In this document: in pieces, positions 1-10,543 of the stretch
Numbering within the stretch: the stretch's first letter is position 1
Layout: each line of letters opens with the position of its first letter
DNA from: Arthrobacter sp. V1I9
GTDB taxonomy: Bacteria > Actinomycetota > Actinomycetes > Actinomycetales > Micrococcaceae
DNA length: 64,000 nt
NCBI RefSeq assembly: GCF_030817075.1
Contig: NZ_JAUSYU010000001.1
Coordinates: 1,860,001-1,924,000, forward strand
Reading direction: 5' to 3'
The notes under the pieces: model-generated
What the model was told of the DNA's origin: nothing
Seen by the model: only the letters and a program-made list of their open reading frames with translations
Databases searched by the model: none
Position numbers and translations under genes: made by a program

Positions 1-7
1 CGCGCTT

Positions 8-38
8 GTTGTGCCGCCGGATCCCACGGCGGCACAAC
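8..38. terminator. Inverted repeat, possible terminator of the gene to the left
   Basis: Perfect 12-bp arms (gttgtgccgccg at 8-19 and its complement at 27-38) flank a 7-nt loop. No clear T-run follows on the plus strand, so intrinsic termination is uncertain. It probably ends the transcript of a gene outside the window, upstream of recO. Confidence 0.45.
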
Positions 39-96
39 AGCACCCCGCCCGGTGGTCCGGCAGGCCAGTGCCCGCAAAGGATGGGAAGATAAAGGC

Positions 97-849
97 GTGG
101 CCCAACCCTCTTTCGCTTCCCGCGCGTACCGGGACGACGCCGTCGTGCTCCGTACCCACAAACTGGGGGAGGCGGACCGCATCATCACGCTGCTGACCAA
201 ACACCACGGCCAGGTCCGTGCTGTTGCAAAAGGAGTCCGGCGCACCAGCAGCCGCTTCGGCGCGCGCCTTGAACCCTTTATGGTGGCGGACCTGCAGCTT
301 GTGTCCGGAAAGACGCTGGACATCGTGACCCAGGCCGTGGCCAAAGGGGCCTACGGCGGAGACATCGCGTCCGACTACGGCCGCTACACCGTGGCTGCCG
401 CCATGACGGAGACGGCGGAGAAGCTCACCGACGTTGACGGCGAATCCGGAACCGCCCAGTACAACCTGCTGGTCGGCGCCCTGGCGTCGCTGAGCCGGAA
501 CGAACACGCCGCCGGGCTGATCCTTGATTCCTACCTGCTGCGGGCACTCGCCACCGGCGGTTGGGCGCCCAGCTTCACGGACTGTGCCCGCTGCGGGCTG
601 CCGGGCCCGCATAATGCCTTTTCCGCCCCGGTGGGCGGTATGGTCTGCGGCGGGTGCAGGCCGCCGGGGTCTCCGGCGCCGGCGCCGGAAACAGTGGTCC
701 TGCTCGCGGCGCTGCTGACGGGGGACTGGGCTGCGGCCGATGTTTCCCTGCCCGTGCACCGCAAGGAAGCCGCCGGCCTGGTGGCCGCTTACCTGCAATG
801 GCATCTTGAACGAGTACTGAAGTCCCTCAAACATGTGGAGCGCAGCTGA
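97..849 (+). CDS. recO: DNA repair protein RecO
   Basis: RecO anneals single strands and helps load RecA in the RecFOR recombinational repair pathway. The 250-aa product has the N-terminal OB-fold signature ([20 protein letters not shown] near residue 10) and a C-terminal zinc site with two CxxC pairs, C163/C166 and C184/C187. The length is usual for the family. I chose GTG at 97 over the earlier GTG at 52 because a gggaag ribosome binding site lies 8 nt upstream and RecO proteins normally begin just before this OB fold. It is followed 2 nt later by uppS, so the two are probably co-transcribed. Confidence 0.93.
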   Translation: MAQPSFASRAYRDDAVVLRTHKLGEADRIITLLTKHHGQVRAVAKGVRRTSSRFGARLEPFMVADLQLVSGKTLDIVTQAVAKGAYGGDIASDYGRYTVAAAMTETAEKLTDVDGESGTAQYNLLVGALASLSRNEHAAGLILDSYLLRALATGGWAPSFTDCARCGLPGPHNAFSAPVGGMVCGGCRPPGSPAPAPETVVLLAALLTGDWAAADVSLPVHRKEAAGLVAAYLQWHLERVLKSLKHVERS

Positions 850-851
850 CA

Positions 852-1694
852 GTGGCCCTGGGAAAAAAGAACAACGCACCCCGAAAGCGCAGCCAGCCGG
901 TGGTTGCCCCGTACCCGCATCCCTCAGGCGCGGTGGCACCGTCCATCCCGGCGGAATTCATACCCCGGCATGTCGCGATCGTCATGGACGGCAACGGCCG
1001 GTGGGCGAACCAGCGCGGACTGCCGAGGATAGAAGGCCATAAGGCCGGCGAGCCTGCCCTCCTGGACGTTATGGCCGGGGCCATTGAGCTGGGCATTGAG
1101 TACGTCAGCGTCTATGCCTTTTCCACGGAGAACTGGCGCCGCTCCCCGGAGGAAGTCCGCTTCCTGATGGGATTTAACAAGGATGTGCTGCGGAGGCAGC
1201 GGAACCAGCTGGACGAGTGGGGCGTACGGGTCCGCTGGTCCGGCCGGCGGCCCCGGCTCTGGGGCTCGGTGATCCGGGAACTTGAAGAGGCTGAAGAGTT
1301 CACCGCCGGCAACAGCACCTGTACGTTGACCATGTGTGTTAATTACGGCGGCCGGGCAGAGATCACGGACGCCGTCTCAGCCATTGCCGCCGAAGTTGTT
1401 GCCGGCAGGCTCAAGCCCGGTGCCATCACTGAACGCACCATCCAGAAGTACCTCGATGAGCCGGACCTTCCGGACGTGGACCTGTTCCTGCGCAGCTCGG
1501 GGGAGCAGCGGTTGTCCAACTTCCTGCTCTGGCAGTCCGCCTATGCCGAGTTCGTGTTTATGGACACGCTGTGGCCCGACGTCGACCGCAGGACATTGTG
1601 GGCGGCGGTGGAGGAATACGCCCAGCGGGACCGCAGGTACGGCGGCGCAGTGGACGCGGCGAAGCCTGTCAACGGGGCGGGCCCGGCGCAGTAG
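852..1694 (+). CDS. uppS: Isoprenyl transferase (Z-polyprenyl diphosphate synthase)
   Basis: Condenses isopentenyl diphosphate units onto an allylic primer to make the long Z-polyprenyl diphosphate carrier for cell-wall synthesis. It has the family's diphosphate-binding motif [10 protein letters not shown] with catalytic Asp near residue 46, and the C-terminal signature [20 protein letters not shown] near residue 215. At 280 aa it has an extended basic N-terminus, as in actinobacterial homologues. The GTG start lies 2 nt after the recO stop. Whether the product is C50 or C55 cannot be read from the sequence. uppP (50966-51799), which recycles the same carrier, is elsewhere in this window. Confidence 0.94.
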   Translation: MALGKKNNAPRKRSQPVVAPYPHPSGAVAPSIPAEFIPRHVAIVMDGNGRWANQRGLPRIEGHKAGEPALLDVMAGAIELGIEYVSVYAFSTENWRRSPEEVRFLMGFNKDVLRRQRNQLDEWGVRVRWSGRRPRLWGSVIRELEEAEEFTAGNSTCTLTMCVNYGGRAEITDAVSAIAAEVVAGRLKPGAITERTIQKYLDEPDLPDVDLFLRSSGEQRLSNFLLWQSAYAEFVFMDTLWPDVDRRTLWAAVEEYAQRDRRYGGAVDAAKPVNGAGPAQ

Positions 1695-1716
1695 CACGGT
1701 CTGGAACATGGCCCCT

Positions 1717-2727
1717 TCAGGGCTGTCGCGGACTTTCTCCGTCCGCCAGGTCCCGGTCGGCCAGGTCCCCGTACGCGCGGAGCCAGCGCGCCAGCCGCGC
1801 ATAGGCGTCGGCACGCACGGCGGCGGGGGAGAGGAACACATCGTGCAGGGCACCCTCGATCCGTTCGACCGTCACTGTGCGGCCAAGGGTGAGGGCCCGG
1901 GCAGCAATGACGTTGACGTCCAGGACGGCGTCAGTTCGGCGCATTTCTTCGGACCAGAAGAGCCCGTTCGCGCTGCCCCGGGACAGCATCACCAGGATGG
2001 GCACCTCGATGTTGAGGCCGCGGGCCACCTTCGTGTGGCCCGCGAGTACCGCACTGAGCCAACCGGCGCGCACCGGGAACGCCATGGGTGGACGGTAGCG
2101 GTCATCGAGCGTCCATTCCCCGTCCGCGGAACTGCTGATGGTGCGCCAGTAGAAACCCCGTTCCGGAAGCCTCAGCACAGCCTCGGGTCGGAGACGGGCC
2201 ACCGGTCCCACCATGCTTGAGGCCGCACGCCGGACCAGCGCGCTGCCATGCATCTCCAGCCATGGGCTGTTAAGGATAAGTTGCGACACCGCCCCGGGAT
2301 GCCTGCTGGCCCACAGCGCCGCTACCAGCCCTCCTGTTGAATGCCCCATCAGTGTCAGCGGCGGGGCAGCACCCTCCTGGCGGATCAGGCGCCCCGCCAT
2401 CTCAATCTCGGCGTCATAATCGGCGAGGTTGGAAACGTAACCGCCCGGAGACTCCGGGCGCAGGCTGCGGCCGTGGTTATGCATGTCCAGTGCATAGAAG
2501 TCGTAGCCGGCCGAGGACCAGAAGCGGGCAAGGTCGGTGTTGAAGAAATAGTCGCTCCAGCCGTGCAGGAAGAGGACCGCCCTGCGGGGCCCGGACGACG
2601 GGAGGACTTCCGCTGCGGCAGGCCGGAACCGTACAAGGGTGGCAGTCCGCTCCACACCGTCAGTTCCGGCGGCGGTAAAGGCATGGAACTCGAAGTCCTC
2701 GCCCAGGATGTCCCGCTGCCATTCCAT
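1717..2727 (-). CDS. Alpha/beta hydrolase (serine hydrolase)
   Basis: 336-aa cytoplasmic hydrolase related to monoacylglycerol lipase and lysophospholipase-type enzymes. The oxyanion-loop HGW motif is at residues 55-57, the nucleophile elbow GHSTGG has Ser130, and a late LHD motif near residue 300 can supply the catalytic His. The substrate is unknown. It converges on uppS with a 22-bp gap and diverges from pyrD. No ribosome binding site precedes the ATG; a TAGCAT hexamer sits 6 nt upstream, suggesting a leaderless mRNA. Confidence 0.85.
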   Translation of the reverse strand: MEWQRDILGEDFEFHAFTAAGTDGVERTATLVRFRPAAAEVLPSSGPRRAVLFLHGWSDYFFNTDLARFWSSAGYDFYALDMHNHGRSLRPESPGGYVSNLADYDAEIEMAGRLIRQEGAAPPLTLMGHSTGGLVAALWASRHPGAVSQLILNSPWLEMHGSALVRRAASSMVGPVARLRPEAVLRLPERGFYWRTISSSADGEWTLDDRYRPPMAFPVRAGWLSAVLAGHTKVARGLNIEVPILVMLSRGSANGLFWSEEMRRTDAVLDVNVIAARALTLGRTVTVERIEGALHDVFLSPAAVRADAYARLARWLRAYGDLADRDLADGESPRQP

Positions 2728-2733
2728 GGCTTT

Positions 2734-2739
2734 ATGCTA
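2734..2739 (-). promoter_or_regulatory. Predicted -10 element of a leaderless hydrolase mRNA
   Basis: TAGCAT on the minus strand, 6 nt before the ATG at 2727, with no Shine-Dalgarno sequence in between. This places transcription start at or next to the start codon. No convincing -35 box is seen. Confidence 0.5.
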
Positions 2740-2818
2740 TTCCGCCATCGGAACAGTCTGCGTCATTTTGATCTGTGCTCATTTTGGTGTGTGCCAGCCA
2801 AGACGGAAGACTGGAGGC

Positions 2819-3889
<1,071 letters not shown>

Positions 3890-3952
3890 GGCAGCGCGCG
3901 CTGGAGCGGCTACGCCCGTTCCACGGGCCGGCATCCGGCGCCCGCTGAGCTG

Positions 3953-3991
3953 CAACGAAACCCCGGCGGAAAATCCGCCGGGGTTTCGTTG
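3953..3991. terminator. Bidirectional terminator between pyrD and DUF3043 gene
   Basis: Perfect 18-bp arms (caacgaaaccccggcgga at 3953-3970 and its complement at 3974-3991) around a 3-nt loop, with a GC core and A/T-rich flanks. It lies between convergent genes and can serve both. Confidence 0.85.
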
Positions 3992-4014
3992 TCTGTTGAA
4001 GTGGGACGCAGGCG

Positions 4015-4617
4015 TCAGGCCGGGTACTGTCCGCGCTTGACCTGCGGCTTGGGCAGCCGCAGCTTGCGGAACTGCAGGGAGCGCATGGAGCCGTACCAGA
4101 CGGTGCCGCGTTCCACCTCGCCGAATTTTTCGGTCAACCGCTTGCGGAGCTTGCGGGACAGGATGAAAACGTCCACGAAGACGGCCAGGAACATCACCCA
4201 AAAACCGCCCAACACATAAATCATCAGGTCGCTGGACGCCGGCACCACCAGGGATACCAGGACAAATACCAGGGCGCCGAACATCAGGTATTCCCCGAGG
4301 CTGAACCGGGCGTCCACATAGTCACGGGTGAACCGCTTCTGGGGGCCCTTGTCGCGCAGCGGCAGGAACTTCTCATCACCGGTGTCCAGGGCCTGGCGCA
4401 TCTTGAGCCGCTGGTCCTGGATGACCTGGCGCTCGGCGGCCTTTGACGCTTTGCGGTCCTCCGGCACCAACGGGCGCTTGCGCGCGGCCTCCTGGGCCTT
4501 CCGGGTTGGCGTAGGGGCTCCCTTGCCGGCTATGCCGTTCTGCCGTGCCGCAGCTTCCGCTGCCAGCTGGTCTGCTATTTCCTGCGCCGAGGGCGCTTCC
4601 TTTTTACGTCCGAACAC
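4015..4617 (-). CDS. DUF3043 membrane protein
   Basis: 200-aa actinobacterial protein of unknown function. A charged, Ala/Lys-rich cytoplasmic N-terminal half (residues 1-110) is followed by two membrane helices at about 113-131 and 134-156, then a basic C-terminal tail. The overall layout and the C-terminal segment match the DUF3043 family. The GTG start has TATTCT 6 nt upstream and no ribosome binding site, so the mRNA is probably leaderless. It diverges from the dipeptidase gene. Confidence 0.85.
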   Translation of the reverse strand: MFGRKKEAPSAQEIADQLAAEAAARQNGIAGKGAPTPTRKAQEAARKRPLVPEDRKASKAAERQVIQDQRLKMRQALDTGDEKFLPLRDKGPQKRFTRDYVDARFSLGEYLMFGALVFVLVSLVVPASSDLMIYVLGGFWVMFLAVFVDVFILSRKLRKRLTEKFGEVERGTVWYGSMRSLQFRKLRLPKPQVKRGQYPA

Positions 4618-4623
4618 CTGACC

Positions 4624-4629
4624 AGAATA
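4624..4629 (-). promoter_or_regulatory. Predicted -10 element of leaderless DUF3043 mRNA
   Basis: TATTCT on the minus strand, exactly 6 nt before the GTG start at 4617. No ribosome binding site lies between them. Confidence 0.5.
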
Positions 4630-4695
4630 CCTTGCGGGACGGCCTGGCCCTCCTGCCCGAGGCCAGGGCTGCCACGGCCTTGAATGTGACGAGGG

Positions 4696-4701
4696 TAATG
4701 T
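4696..4701 (+). promoter_or_regulatory. Predicted -10 element of leaderless dipeptidase mRNA
   Basis: TAATGT ends 6 nt before the ATG at 4708 with no ribosome binding site, the same geometry as the divergent DUF3043 promoter 67 bp away. Confidence 0.5.
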
Positions 4702-4707
4702 TTTGCC

Positions 4708-6147
4708 ATGACCTCATCTGCAACGGCTACCCCCGACAATATTGACGGCCCCACACCTTTGGGCCTCAAATCAAACCCGGTCACGGAAGACCTCCGGGCG
4801 GCAATCGACCGCTCATATGACGCCACGCTGGCCCGCCTTAAGGAACTGGTCGCAATTCCGGGGATCGCCTGGCCCAGCTTTGACCGGGCGCCGCTCGAAC
4901 GCAGCGCCGAAGCCGTGGCAGAGCTCCTCCGCGCCACGGGCCTTGAGGAGGTGCAGATCCTTGGCTGTAACAAGCCGGACGGCACTCCAGGCGGCCCCGC
5001 CGTCGTCGCCCGCCGGCTTGCCGCGGAAGGCAAACCGACCATCCTGCTCTACGCGCACCACGACGTCCAGCCTGCGGGCGACGAGGGTCTGTGGGAGACT
5101 GCACCCTTCACCGCTGTCGAGAAGAACGGGCGTCTCTACGGCCGCGGCGCCGCGGATGACAAAGCCGGCATCATGGCCCACATCGCAGCCTATGCAGCAG
5201 TCTCCGAGGTTCTGGGAGCCGGACTGGGCCTCGGCGTGACGTTCTTTTTCGAAGGCGAGGAGGAAGCAGGCTCTCCCACGTTCCGGCCTTTCCTGGAGGC
5301 CCACCGGGAGCTGCTCCGCGCTGATGTCATCGTCGTGGCCGATTCCAGCAACTGGAAGGTGGGCGTTCCGGCCCTTACAACAAGCCTGCGCGGGCTGGTG
5401 GACGGGACCATCGAAGTCCAGGTCCTGAAGCACGCGGTCCATTCAGGGATGTTCGGGGGACCTGTTTTGGACGCTCCCACCCTGCTGTCCCGCCTGATCG
5501 CCACCCTCCATGACGACGACGGAAACGTCGCCGTCCAGGGGCTCGTCGCCTTCGACAATGCGACGGTGGATTTCCCGGAGGCCGACTACCGCGCTGATGC
5601 ATCAGTGCTCGACGGCGTCCGCCTCGCCGGCTCGGGCAGCATCGCATCGCGCCTCTGGACCAAGCCGGCGCTGTCCATAATCGGGTTTGACGCGCCTGCC
5701 GTGGATGTAGCTTCGAATACGCTGCTGCCGAGGGCACGGGCCAAGTTCAGCCTGCGGCTGGCACCGGGGCAGGTCCCCGAAGAAGCGATGGAGGCCGTCC
5801 GCAGGCATGTGGAGGCGCACGCTCCCTTCGGTGCCAAAGTCACCTTCACGCCTGGAGAAAGCGGCAACCCGTTCCAGACGGACACTTCCTCGGCCGCCGC
5901 CGGGCTGGCAATGTGGGCGCTGGGCGAGGCGTGGGGTGTTCAGGCAGTGGAGACAGGAATCGGCGGGTCCATTCCGTTCATTGCCGACCTCACGGAGCTG
6001 TACCCGGACGTGCAGATCCTGGTGACTGGTGTGGAAGACCCGGACTCCAGGGCGCACAGCGCCAACGAGTCACTGCACCTTGGTGATTTCCGGAATGCGA
6101 TCCTCGCGGAAGCATTGTTGCTGTCCCGCCTGAACGACGGACTCTAG
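4708..6147 (+). CDS. M20 family dipeptidase
   Basis: Zinc metallopeptidase of the M20A/carnosinase-like group that cleaves dipeptides or related amides in the cytoplasm. Of 479 aa, the metal motifs are clear: YAHHDV (H117/D119), the bridging Asp in GRGAADDK (D150), the catalytic Glu pair in EGEEEAG (E184/E185), and ADSSNW near residue 211 before the dimerisation domain. Length and order fit complete family members. Exact substrate is unknown. It is a lone gene with its own leaderless-type promoter. Confidence 0.9.
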   Translation: MTSSATATPDNIDGPTPLGLKSNPVTEDLRAAIDRSYDATLARLKELVAIPGIAWPSFDRAPLERSAEAVAELLRATGLEEVQILGCNKPDGTPGGPAVVARRLAAEGKPTILLYAHHDVQPAGDEGLWETAPFTAVEKNGRLYGRGAADDKAGIMAHIAAYAAVSEVLGAGLGLGVTFFFEGEEEAGSPTFRPFLEAHRELLRADVIVVADSSNWKVGVPALTTSLRGLVDGTIEVQVLKHAVHSGMFGGPVLDAPTLLSRLIATLHDDDGNVAVQGLVAFDNATVDFPEADYRADASVLDGVRLAGSGSIASRLWTKPALSIIGFDAPAVDVASNTLLPRARAKFSLRLAPGQVPEEAMEAVRRHVEAHAPFGAKVTFTPGESGNPFQTDTSSAAAGLAMWALGEAWGVQAVETGIGGSIPFIADLTELYPDVQILVTGVEDPDSRAHSANESLHLGDFRNAILAEALLLSRLNDGL

Positions 6148-6167
6148 AAGCCGGGGGTACTGAAGCG

Positions 6168-6193
6168 GCGGCGCTTTAGGGCGGCGCTTTAGG
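6168..6193. repeat. 13-bp perfect tandem duplication
   Basis: gcggcgctttagg occurs twice head to tail in the gap between the dipeptidase gene and erpA. It looks like a small slippage duplication and has no assigned function. Confidence 0.8.
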
Positions 6194-6364
6194 CGATAGC
6201 CCGGGAAGCGGCCCGGCGGGAACAAGGAAGGGCCTTCCATGGTTACGTCAGGAGTTAGAGCTACAGGTGCGCCACGCGTAGCATGTAGCTATAGCCCATA
6301 CCGAATCCGTAGGGGCAGGCACCGCCGTCGCGGCGCCGCCAGACCGTCCTAAGAAGGTAGGCCA

Positions 6365-6754
6365 ATGAGCACCGCAACCAATGAGAACAGCACCCAGACC
6401 ACCAGCGCGGCCAGTGAGGAACTTCCCGTCCACGAGGTCAACCTGACCGACGTCGCGGCGGGCAAGGTCCGCAGTCTTCTCGAGCAGGAAGGCCGCACGG
6501 ATCTGCGGCTCCGGGTTGCTGTGCAGCCTGGCGGCTGCTCAGGACTGATCTACCAGCTCTACTTCGACGAGAGGCTCCTGGACGGAGACGCTGTCCGGGA
6601 CTACGACGGCGTCGAAGTTGTTGTGGACAAGATGAGCGTTCCCTACCTTAGCGGTGCCAGCATCGACTTTGAGGACACCATCGCCAAGCAGGGCTTCACC
6701 ATCGACAACCCGAACGCCGGCGGCTCCTGCGCCTGTGGAGACTCCTTCCACTAA
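6365..6754 (+). CDS. erpA: Iron-sulfur cluster insertion protein, HesB/IscA/ErpA family
   Basis: A-type carrier that delivers Fe-S clusters to apoproteins. The 129-aa protein carries the three invariant cysteines of the family: C58 in QPGGCSG and C122/C124 in the C-terminal SCACGDSFH. The N-terminal 20 residues are Ser/Thr-rich and variable. The ATG has a good aaggt ribosome binding site. It lies directly before the cytochrome oxidase genes but is separated from them by a long hairpin, so its mRNA is probably independent. Assignment to ErpA over IscA is by context in actinobacteria. Confidence 0.92.
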   Translation: MSTATNENSTQTTSAASEELPVHEVNLTDVAAGKVRSLLEQEGRTDLRLRVAVQPGGCSGLIYQLYFDERLLDGDAVRDYDGVEVVVDKMSVPYLSGASIDFEDTIAKQGFTIDNPNAGGSCACGDSFH

Positions 6755-6762
6755 GCCGGTTA

Positions 6763-6836
6763 TTTCGCCCGACGCCGGCGCCGCGCCTCTTGCCGTTCAA
6801 AACGGATGGAGGCACGGCGCCGACGTGTGGGCGAAA
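6763..6836 (+). terminator. Long interrupted hairpin after erpA
   Basis: Nested inverted repeats: outer tttcgccc (6763-6770) with gggcgaaa (6829-6836), middle ggcgccg..gcctc with gaggc..cggcgcc, and inner ccgtt/aacgg. The T-run is weak, so it may act as a terminator or an mRNA-stabilising structure between erpA and ctaC. Confidence 0.6.
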
Positions 6837-6942
6837 CGCCCGGGGGAGCGGTAAGCTCTACACCGAGTAGTAAAACTTTTAGTGTGCCCGCGGCGCCGAT
6901 GGCTGCCCGGACAACAGCAGCAACAAGTAGGAAGGGCCGTCT

Positions 6943-7815
6943 GTGAGTTCGCAGAACCGAACCGGCAGCCGACGCAAAACGATCACCACGATCACAAGCT
7001 TGGCAATTGCCGGCGCGTTGGTTTTGACCGGATGTTCGCCAGAGGTAGAGAAAGGGTGGCTGCCCACGGAACGTGGCACCACCAGCAACAGCGACCGCAT
7101 CATGGACCTCTGGGTCAACTCATGGATCGCCGCCTTGGCTGTGGGCATCATTACCTGGGGCCTGATCGTTTGGTGCCTCGTGGCCTACCGGCGCCGCAAG
7201 GGCACCGTGGGCTTCCCGCGCCAGACAAGCTTCAACCTTCCGCTGGAAGTGTTCTACCTGACCATTCCGCTCTTTATGGTTCTGGTGTTCTTCTACTTCA
7301 CGGACCGTGACCAGCAGGCCATTGATGACCGGTCACAGCCCGCCGACGTCGTTGTCGATGTCCGCGGCAAGCAGTGGGCCTGGGACTTCAACTACAAGGC
7401 CGGCGACGTCATCGAAGAAGACGTCCACGAGGCAGGCGTCCAGGCGCACCTGACCGGCAACACGATCGACAAGGAACAGCTCCCCACGCTGTACCTGCCC
7501 GTCAACAAGTCGGTTGACCTCGAACTCAACTCACGGGACGTGATCCACTCTTTCTGGGTTCCCGCCTTCCTGCAGAAGCGCGACATGATCCCGGGCAAGA
7601 CCAACTACATCCGGTTTACCCCCACTAAAGAGGGCACCTACGACGGCAAGTGCGCCGAGCTCTGCGGCGAGTACCACTCGGAAATGCTGTTCCGTGTCAA
7701 GGTGGTTTCGGAAGCTGAATTCCAGGCACACCTGGATGAGCTGAAGGCCGCCGGCAATACGGGCCTCCTCGGTGTGGAGTACGACCGCAACCCGAACCTG
7801 AACGAAATTAAGTAA
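6943..7815 (+). CDS. ctaC: Cytochrome c oxidase subunit II
   Basis: CuA-bearing subunit of the aa3 oxidase that takes electrons from the cytochrome bcc complex. The 290-aa precursor has a lipoprotein signal ending at C31 (lipobox LTGC), two membrane helices at about 59-82 and 102-120, then the cupredoxin domain. The CuA ligands are all present: H202 and the C237-x3-C241-x3-H245-xx-M248 motif. The GTG start has an aaggg ribosome binding site. It is the first gene of ctaC-ctaD-ctaF, with ctaD 10 nt downstream. Confidence 0.96.
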   Translation: MSSQNRTGSRRKTITTITSLAIAGALVLTGCSPEVEKGWLPTERGTTSNSDRIMDLWVNSWIAALAVGIITWGLIVWCLVAYRRRKGTVGFPRQTSFNLPLEVFYLTIPLFMVLVFFYFTDRDQQAIDDRSQPADVVVDVRGKQWAWDFNYKAGDVIEEDVHEAGVQAHLTGNTIDKEQLPTLYLPVNKSVDLELNSRDVIHSFWVPAFLQKRDMIPGKTNYIRFTPTKEGTYDGKCAELCGEYHSEMLFRVKVVSEAEFQAHLDELKAAGNTGLLGVEYDRNPNLNEIK

Positions 7816-7825
7816 GGGGAGCGAC

Positions 7826-9553
7826 GTGGCTACGTACACTCAATCCGCACCCACCGGAGTTCTCACAGCTCCAGTGGTTCCCAAGTCCAAGGGACGCATC
7901 GTCGTCAACTGGATCACCTCCACCGACCACAAGACCATCGGGTACATGTACCTGATCGCCTCGTTTGTGTTCTTCTGCCTTGGCGGCGTTATGGCGCTGC
8001 TCATCCGCGCCGAACTGTTCGAACCCGGCATGCAGATCCTGCAGACCAAAGAGCAGTACAACCAGCTGTTCACGATGCACGGCACCGTGATGCTCCTGAT
8101 GTTCGCCACCCCGCTCTTCGCAGGTTTCGCGAACGTGATCATGCCACTGCAGATCGGTGCGCCCGATGTTGCCTTCCCGCGGCTGAACGCCCTGGCTTTC
8201 TGGTTCTTCCTCTTCGGTTCCACCATCGCGGTATCCGGCTTCATCACCCCGCAGGGTGCAGCATCCTTCGGCTGGTTCGCTTACGCTCCGCTGTCCAACA
8301 CCACCTTCAGCCCCGGCATTGGCGGGGACCTGTGGGTGTTTGGCCTGGCGCTGTCCGGGTTCGGAACCATCCTCGGTGCCGTCAACTTCATCACCACCAT
8401 CATCTGCATGCGCGCACCGGGCATGACCATGTGGCGCATGCCGATCTTCACCTGGAACACCCTGGTCACGGCCATCCTGGTGCTCATGGCCTTCCCGCCG
8501 CTGGCCGCTGCGCTGTTCGCCCTGGGTGCAGACCGCCGCTTCGGTGCGCACATCTTTGATCCGGAAAATGGCGGTGCAGTTCTCTGGCAGCACCTGTTCT
8601 GGTTCTTCGGCCACCCCGAGGTGTACATCATCGCGCTGCCGTTCTTCGGCATCGTCTCCGAGATCTTCCCGGTGTTCAGCCGCAAACCGATCTTCGGTTA
8701 CAAGGGCCTGGTTTACGCCACCATCGCGATTGCTGCCTTGTCCGTGACGGTGTGGGCCCACCACATGTACGTCACCGGCGCGGTACTGCTCCCGTTCTTC
8801 GCCTTCATGACCATGCTCATCGCGGTTCCGACGGGCGTGAAGTTCTTCAACTGGATCGGCACCATGTGGCGGGGCTCAATCACGTTCGAGACCCCCATGC
8901 TGTGGAGCATCGGGTTCCTGATCACGTTCCTCTTCGGCGGCCTCACCGGCATCATCCTGGCCTCCCCGCCGCTGGACTTCCACGTCTCTGACTCCTACTT
9001 CGTGGTGGCACACTTCCACTACGTGGTGTTCGGCACCGTTGTGTTCGCGATGTTCGCCGGGTTCTACTTCTGGTGGCCCAAGTGGACCGGCAAGATGCTG
9101 AACGAACGCCTGGGCAAGATCCACTTCTGGCTCCTGTTCATGGGCTTCCACGGCACCTTCCTGATCCAGCACTGGCTTGGTGTGGAGGGCATGCCCCGCC
9201 GGTACGCCGACTACCTGGTGGAAGACAACTTCACCTGGATGAACCAGTTCTCCACGGTTGCCTCATTTGTCCTCGGTGCTTCCCTGATTCCGTTCTTCTG
9301 GAACGTCTACATCACCTGGCGCAGTGCCGAAAGGGTGCAGGTAGATGACCCCTGGGGCTTCGGTGCCTCCCTGGAGTGGGCCACGTCCTGCCCACCGCCG
9401 CGGCACAACTTCACCTCGCTGCCCCGGATCCGTTCCGAACGGCCAGCGCTGGACCTTCACCACCCCGAGCTTCGACAGGTCCACACCGTCGAGTCACCGG
9501 CTCCCGCGGCCTCCACGCTCGGTAACGCCGACCAGAAGGACACTGCACAGTGA
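7826..9553 (+). CDS. ctaD: Cytochrome c oxidase subunit I
   Basis: Catalytic heme a/a3-CuB subunit of the terminal oxidase, which reduces oxygen and pumps protons. The 575-aa protein has twelve predicted membrane helices, the CuB/heme motif [10 protein letters not shown], the HH pair in VWAHHMY, and HFHYVVFG with the heme ligands. The C-terminal hydrophilic tail is typical for actinobacterial CtaD. The ATG/GTG region follows ctaC by 10 nt with a ggggagcg ribosome binding site, and its end overlaps ctaF by 4 nt. Confidence 0.97.
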   Translation: MATYTQSAPTGVLTAPVVPKSKGRIVVNWITSTDHKTIGYMYLIASFVFFCLGGVMALLIRAELFEPGMQILQTKEQYNQLFTMHGTVMLLMFATPLFAGFANVIMPLQIGAPDVAFPRLNALAFWFFLFGSTIAVSGFITPQGAASFGWFAYAPLSNTTFSPGIGGDLWVFGLALSGFGTILGAVNFITTIICMRAPGMTMWRMPIFTWNTLVTAILVLMAFPPLAAALFALGADRRFGAHIFDPENGGAVLWQHLFWFFGHPEVYIIALPFFGIVSEIFPVFSRKPIFGYKGLVYATIAIAALSVTVWAHHMYVTGAVLLPFFAFMTMLIAVPTGVKFFNWIGTMWRGSITFETPMLWSIGFLITFLFGGLTGIILASPPLDFHVSDSYFVVAHFHYVVFGTVVFAMFAGFYFWWPKWTGKMLNERLGKIHFWLLFMGFHGTFLIQHWLGVEGMPRRYADYLVEDNFTWMNQFSTVASFVLGASLIPFFWNVYITWRSAERVQVDDPWGFGASLEWATSCPPPRHNFTSLPRIRSERPALDLHHPELRQVHTVESPAPAASTLGNADQKDTAQ

Positions 9554-9951
9554 AAATTGAGTCATGGATCTTTGGTTCCGGAGTCTTCTTCTTCGTACCT
9601 GTTTCGGTGATTTACGGCTTCCTCACCGACTGGGGTGAGTGGGTCGGTATCCTCGGAATCCTCCTGGTCGGCGGCCTGGCCGGCATGATCGGCGGATACC
9701 TCGGTTTCACGGGCAAGCGCGTCGGCCTTCGCCCTGAGGACCGCAGCGATGCGGAGATCCACGAGGGCGCCGGCGAGCAGGGGCACTTCAGCCCCTGGAG
9801 CTGGTGGCCGCTGGTCCTCGGCCTGGCTTGCGCCACAGGTTTCCTGGGCCTGGCAGTAGGTTTCTGGATCGTGTACATCGCGGCCGGCCTGGCGGTTGTG
9901 GCACTGATCGGCTGGGTTTACGAATACAGCCGCGGCGATCACGCCCACTAG
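9550..9951 (+). CDS. ctaF: Cytochrome c oxidase subunit IV
   Basis: Small structural subunit of the actinobacterial aa3 oxidase. It has 133 aa with four membrane segments arranged as two hairpins (about 8-25, 31-52, 82-102 and 106-125), separated by a charged loop. Its start overlaps the ctaD stop (GTGA), indicating translational coupling. It is the last gene of the operon and is followed 9 nt later by a strong terminator. Confidence 0.94.
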   Translation: MKIESWIFGSGVFFFVPVSVIYGFLTDWGEWVGILGILLVGGLAGMIGGYLGFTGKRVGLRPEDRSDAEIHEGAGEQGHFSPWSWWPLVLGLACATGFLGLAVGFWIVYIAAGLAVVALIGWVYEYSRGDHAH

Positions 9952-9960
9952 CTAAAACGA

Positions 9961-10010
9961 GAACTACGACGACGGGCCCCACCTTTTGGTGGGGCCCGTC
10001 GTCGTAGTTC
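9961..10010 (+). terminator. Strong terminator of ctaCDF operon
   Basis: Perfect 23-bp stem (9961-9983 with 9988-10010) around a TTTT loop, with a cgacgggccccacc core. It lies between ctaF and the convergent ptsH gene and can work in both directions. Confidence 0.9.
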
Positions 10011-10088
10011 CTGTTGTTGTTCCGTGCCTGATGCGTGGACCGGCAAGCCGGGTACGAGCCACAGACGGAACGGCGCCTTAGGCGGCTT

Positions 10089-10382
10089 TTATTCGGCCCC
10101 CTGTGACTCCAGCAGCTCGCCGAGCGCCCGAAGGGCCTCTTCAGCCCTGGCCTCGCTCAGGGTGGTGCTGAGCGCCGAATCCTCGATGCCCAGTTCCACT
10201 TCGCAGCCATGATGGAAGTCCGCCGTCATCACTTGAAGAAGCGAGCGGGCATCCACGCCGCCGGTGCCCGATTTGGTGATGGTCACGGGAAGGCCTGTAT
10301 CAGTCACCGCCCTGACGAATAGTGCTGCCGGGCGTGCGTGCAGTCCGATAGGGGCTGTGACCACGGCCTTGTGTGTTGGCAA
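10089..10382 (-). CDS. ptsH: Phosphocarrier protein HPr
   Basis: Relays phosphate from enzyme I to sugar-specific PTS permeases. The 97-aa protein has the active-site motif GLHARPAA with His15 and the regulatory-site region ARSLLQVM with Ser47. It starts at TTG (10380-10382) behind a good aaggag ribosome binding site, which supports this uncommon start. It diverges from a DasR-type regulator gene, and a DasR-like operator lies between the two. This suggests control of general PTS function by amino-sugar availability. Confidence 0.92.
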   Translation of the reverse strand: MPTHKAVVTAPIGLHARPAALFVRAVTDTGLPVTITKSGTGGVDARSLLQVMTADFHHGCEVELGIEDSALSTTLSEARAEEALRALGELLESQGAE

Positions 10383-10433
10383 CGGGACTCCTTCTTCATG
10401 ACGGCCCCATCCGTCTCGTGGATTTTCCTGTCC

Positions 10434-10439
10434 AATATA
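10434..10439 (-). promoter_or_regulatory. Predicted -10 element of ptsH
   Basis: TATATT on the minus strand, about 52 nt before the ptsH start, leaving a short leader that contains the aaggag ribosome binding site. The -35 box is poor. Confidence 0.5.
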
Positions 10440-10485
10440 GCGGGCTGAATGGCGGTTCCCCGAATAAGCACGGGCACTGGCAGCC

Positions 10486-10501
10486 GGTGGTCTAGACCTG
10501 C
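10486..10501. promoter_or_regulatory. DasR-like operator (dre site)
   Basis: The perfect palindrome GGTCTAGACC at 10489-10498, with flanking T and near-symmetrical ends, matches the dre consensus known for the Streptomyces GntR regulator DasR. It sits just before the -10 box of the adjacent GntR gene, so binding would block that promoter. It may also act on ptsH in the other direction. Confidence 0.75.
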
Positions 10502-10503
10502 CC

Positions 10504-10509
10504 TAAAAT
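10504..10509 (+). promoter_or_regulatory. Predicted -10 element of the dasR-like gene
   Basis: TAAAAT, about 34 nt upstream of the GTG start at 10544, preceded at once by the GGTCTAGACC palindrome. Confidence 0.55.
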
Positions 10510-10543
10510 AGCAGGGTGAACTCAAACCCAGGGGAGACGAGCC

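Noticed and set aside
7808..8764. 318-aa minus-strand ORF inside ctaD
   Set aside because: His/Gly/Glu-rich shadow of the conserved ctaD reading frame.
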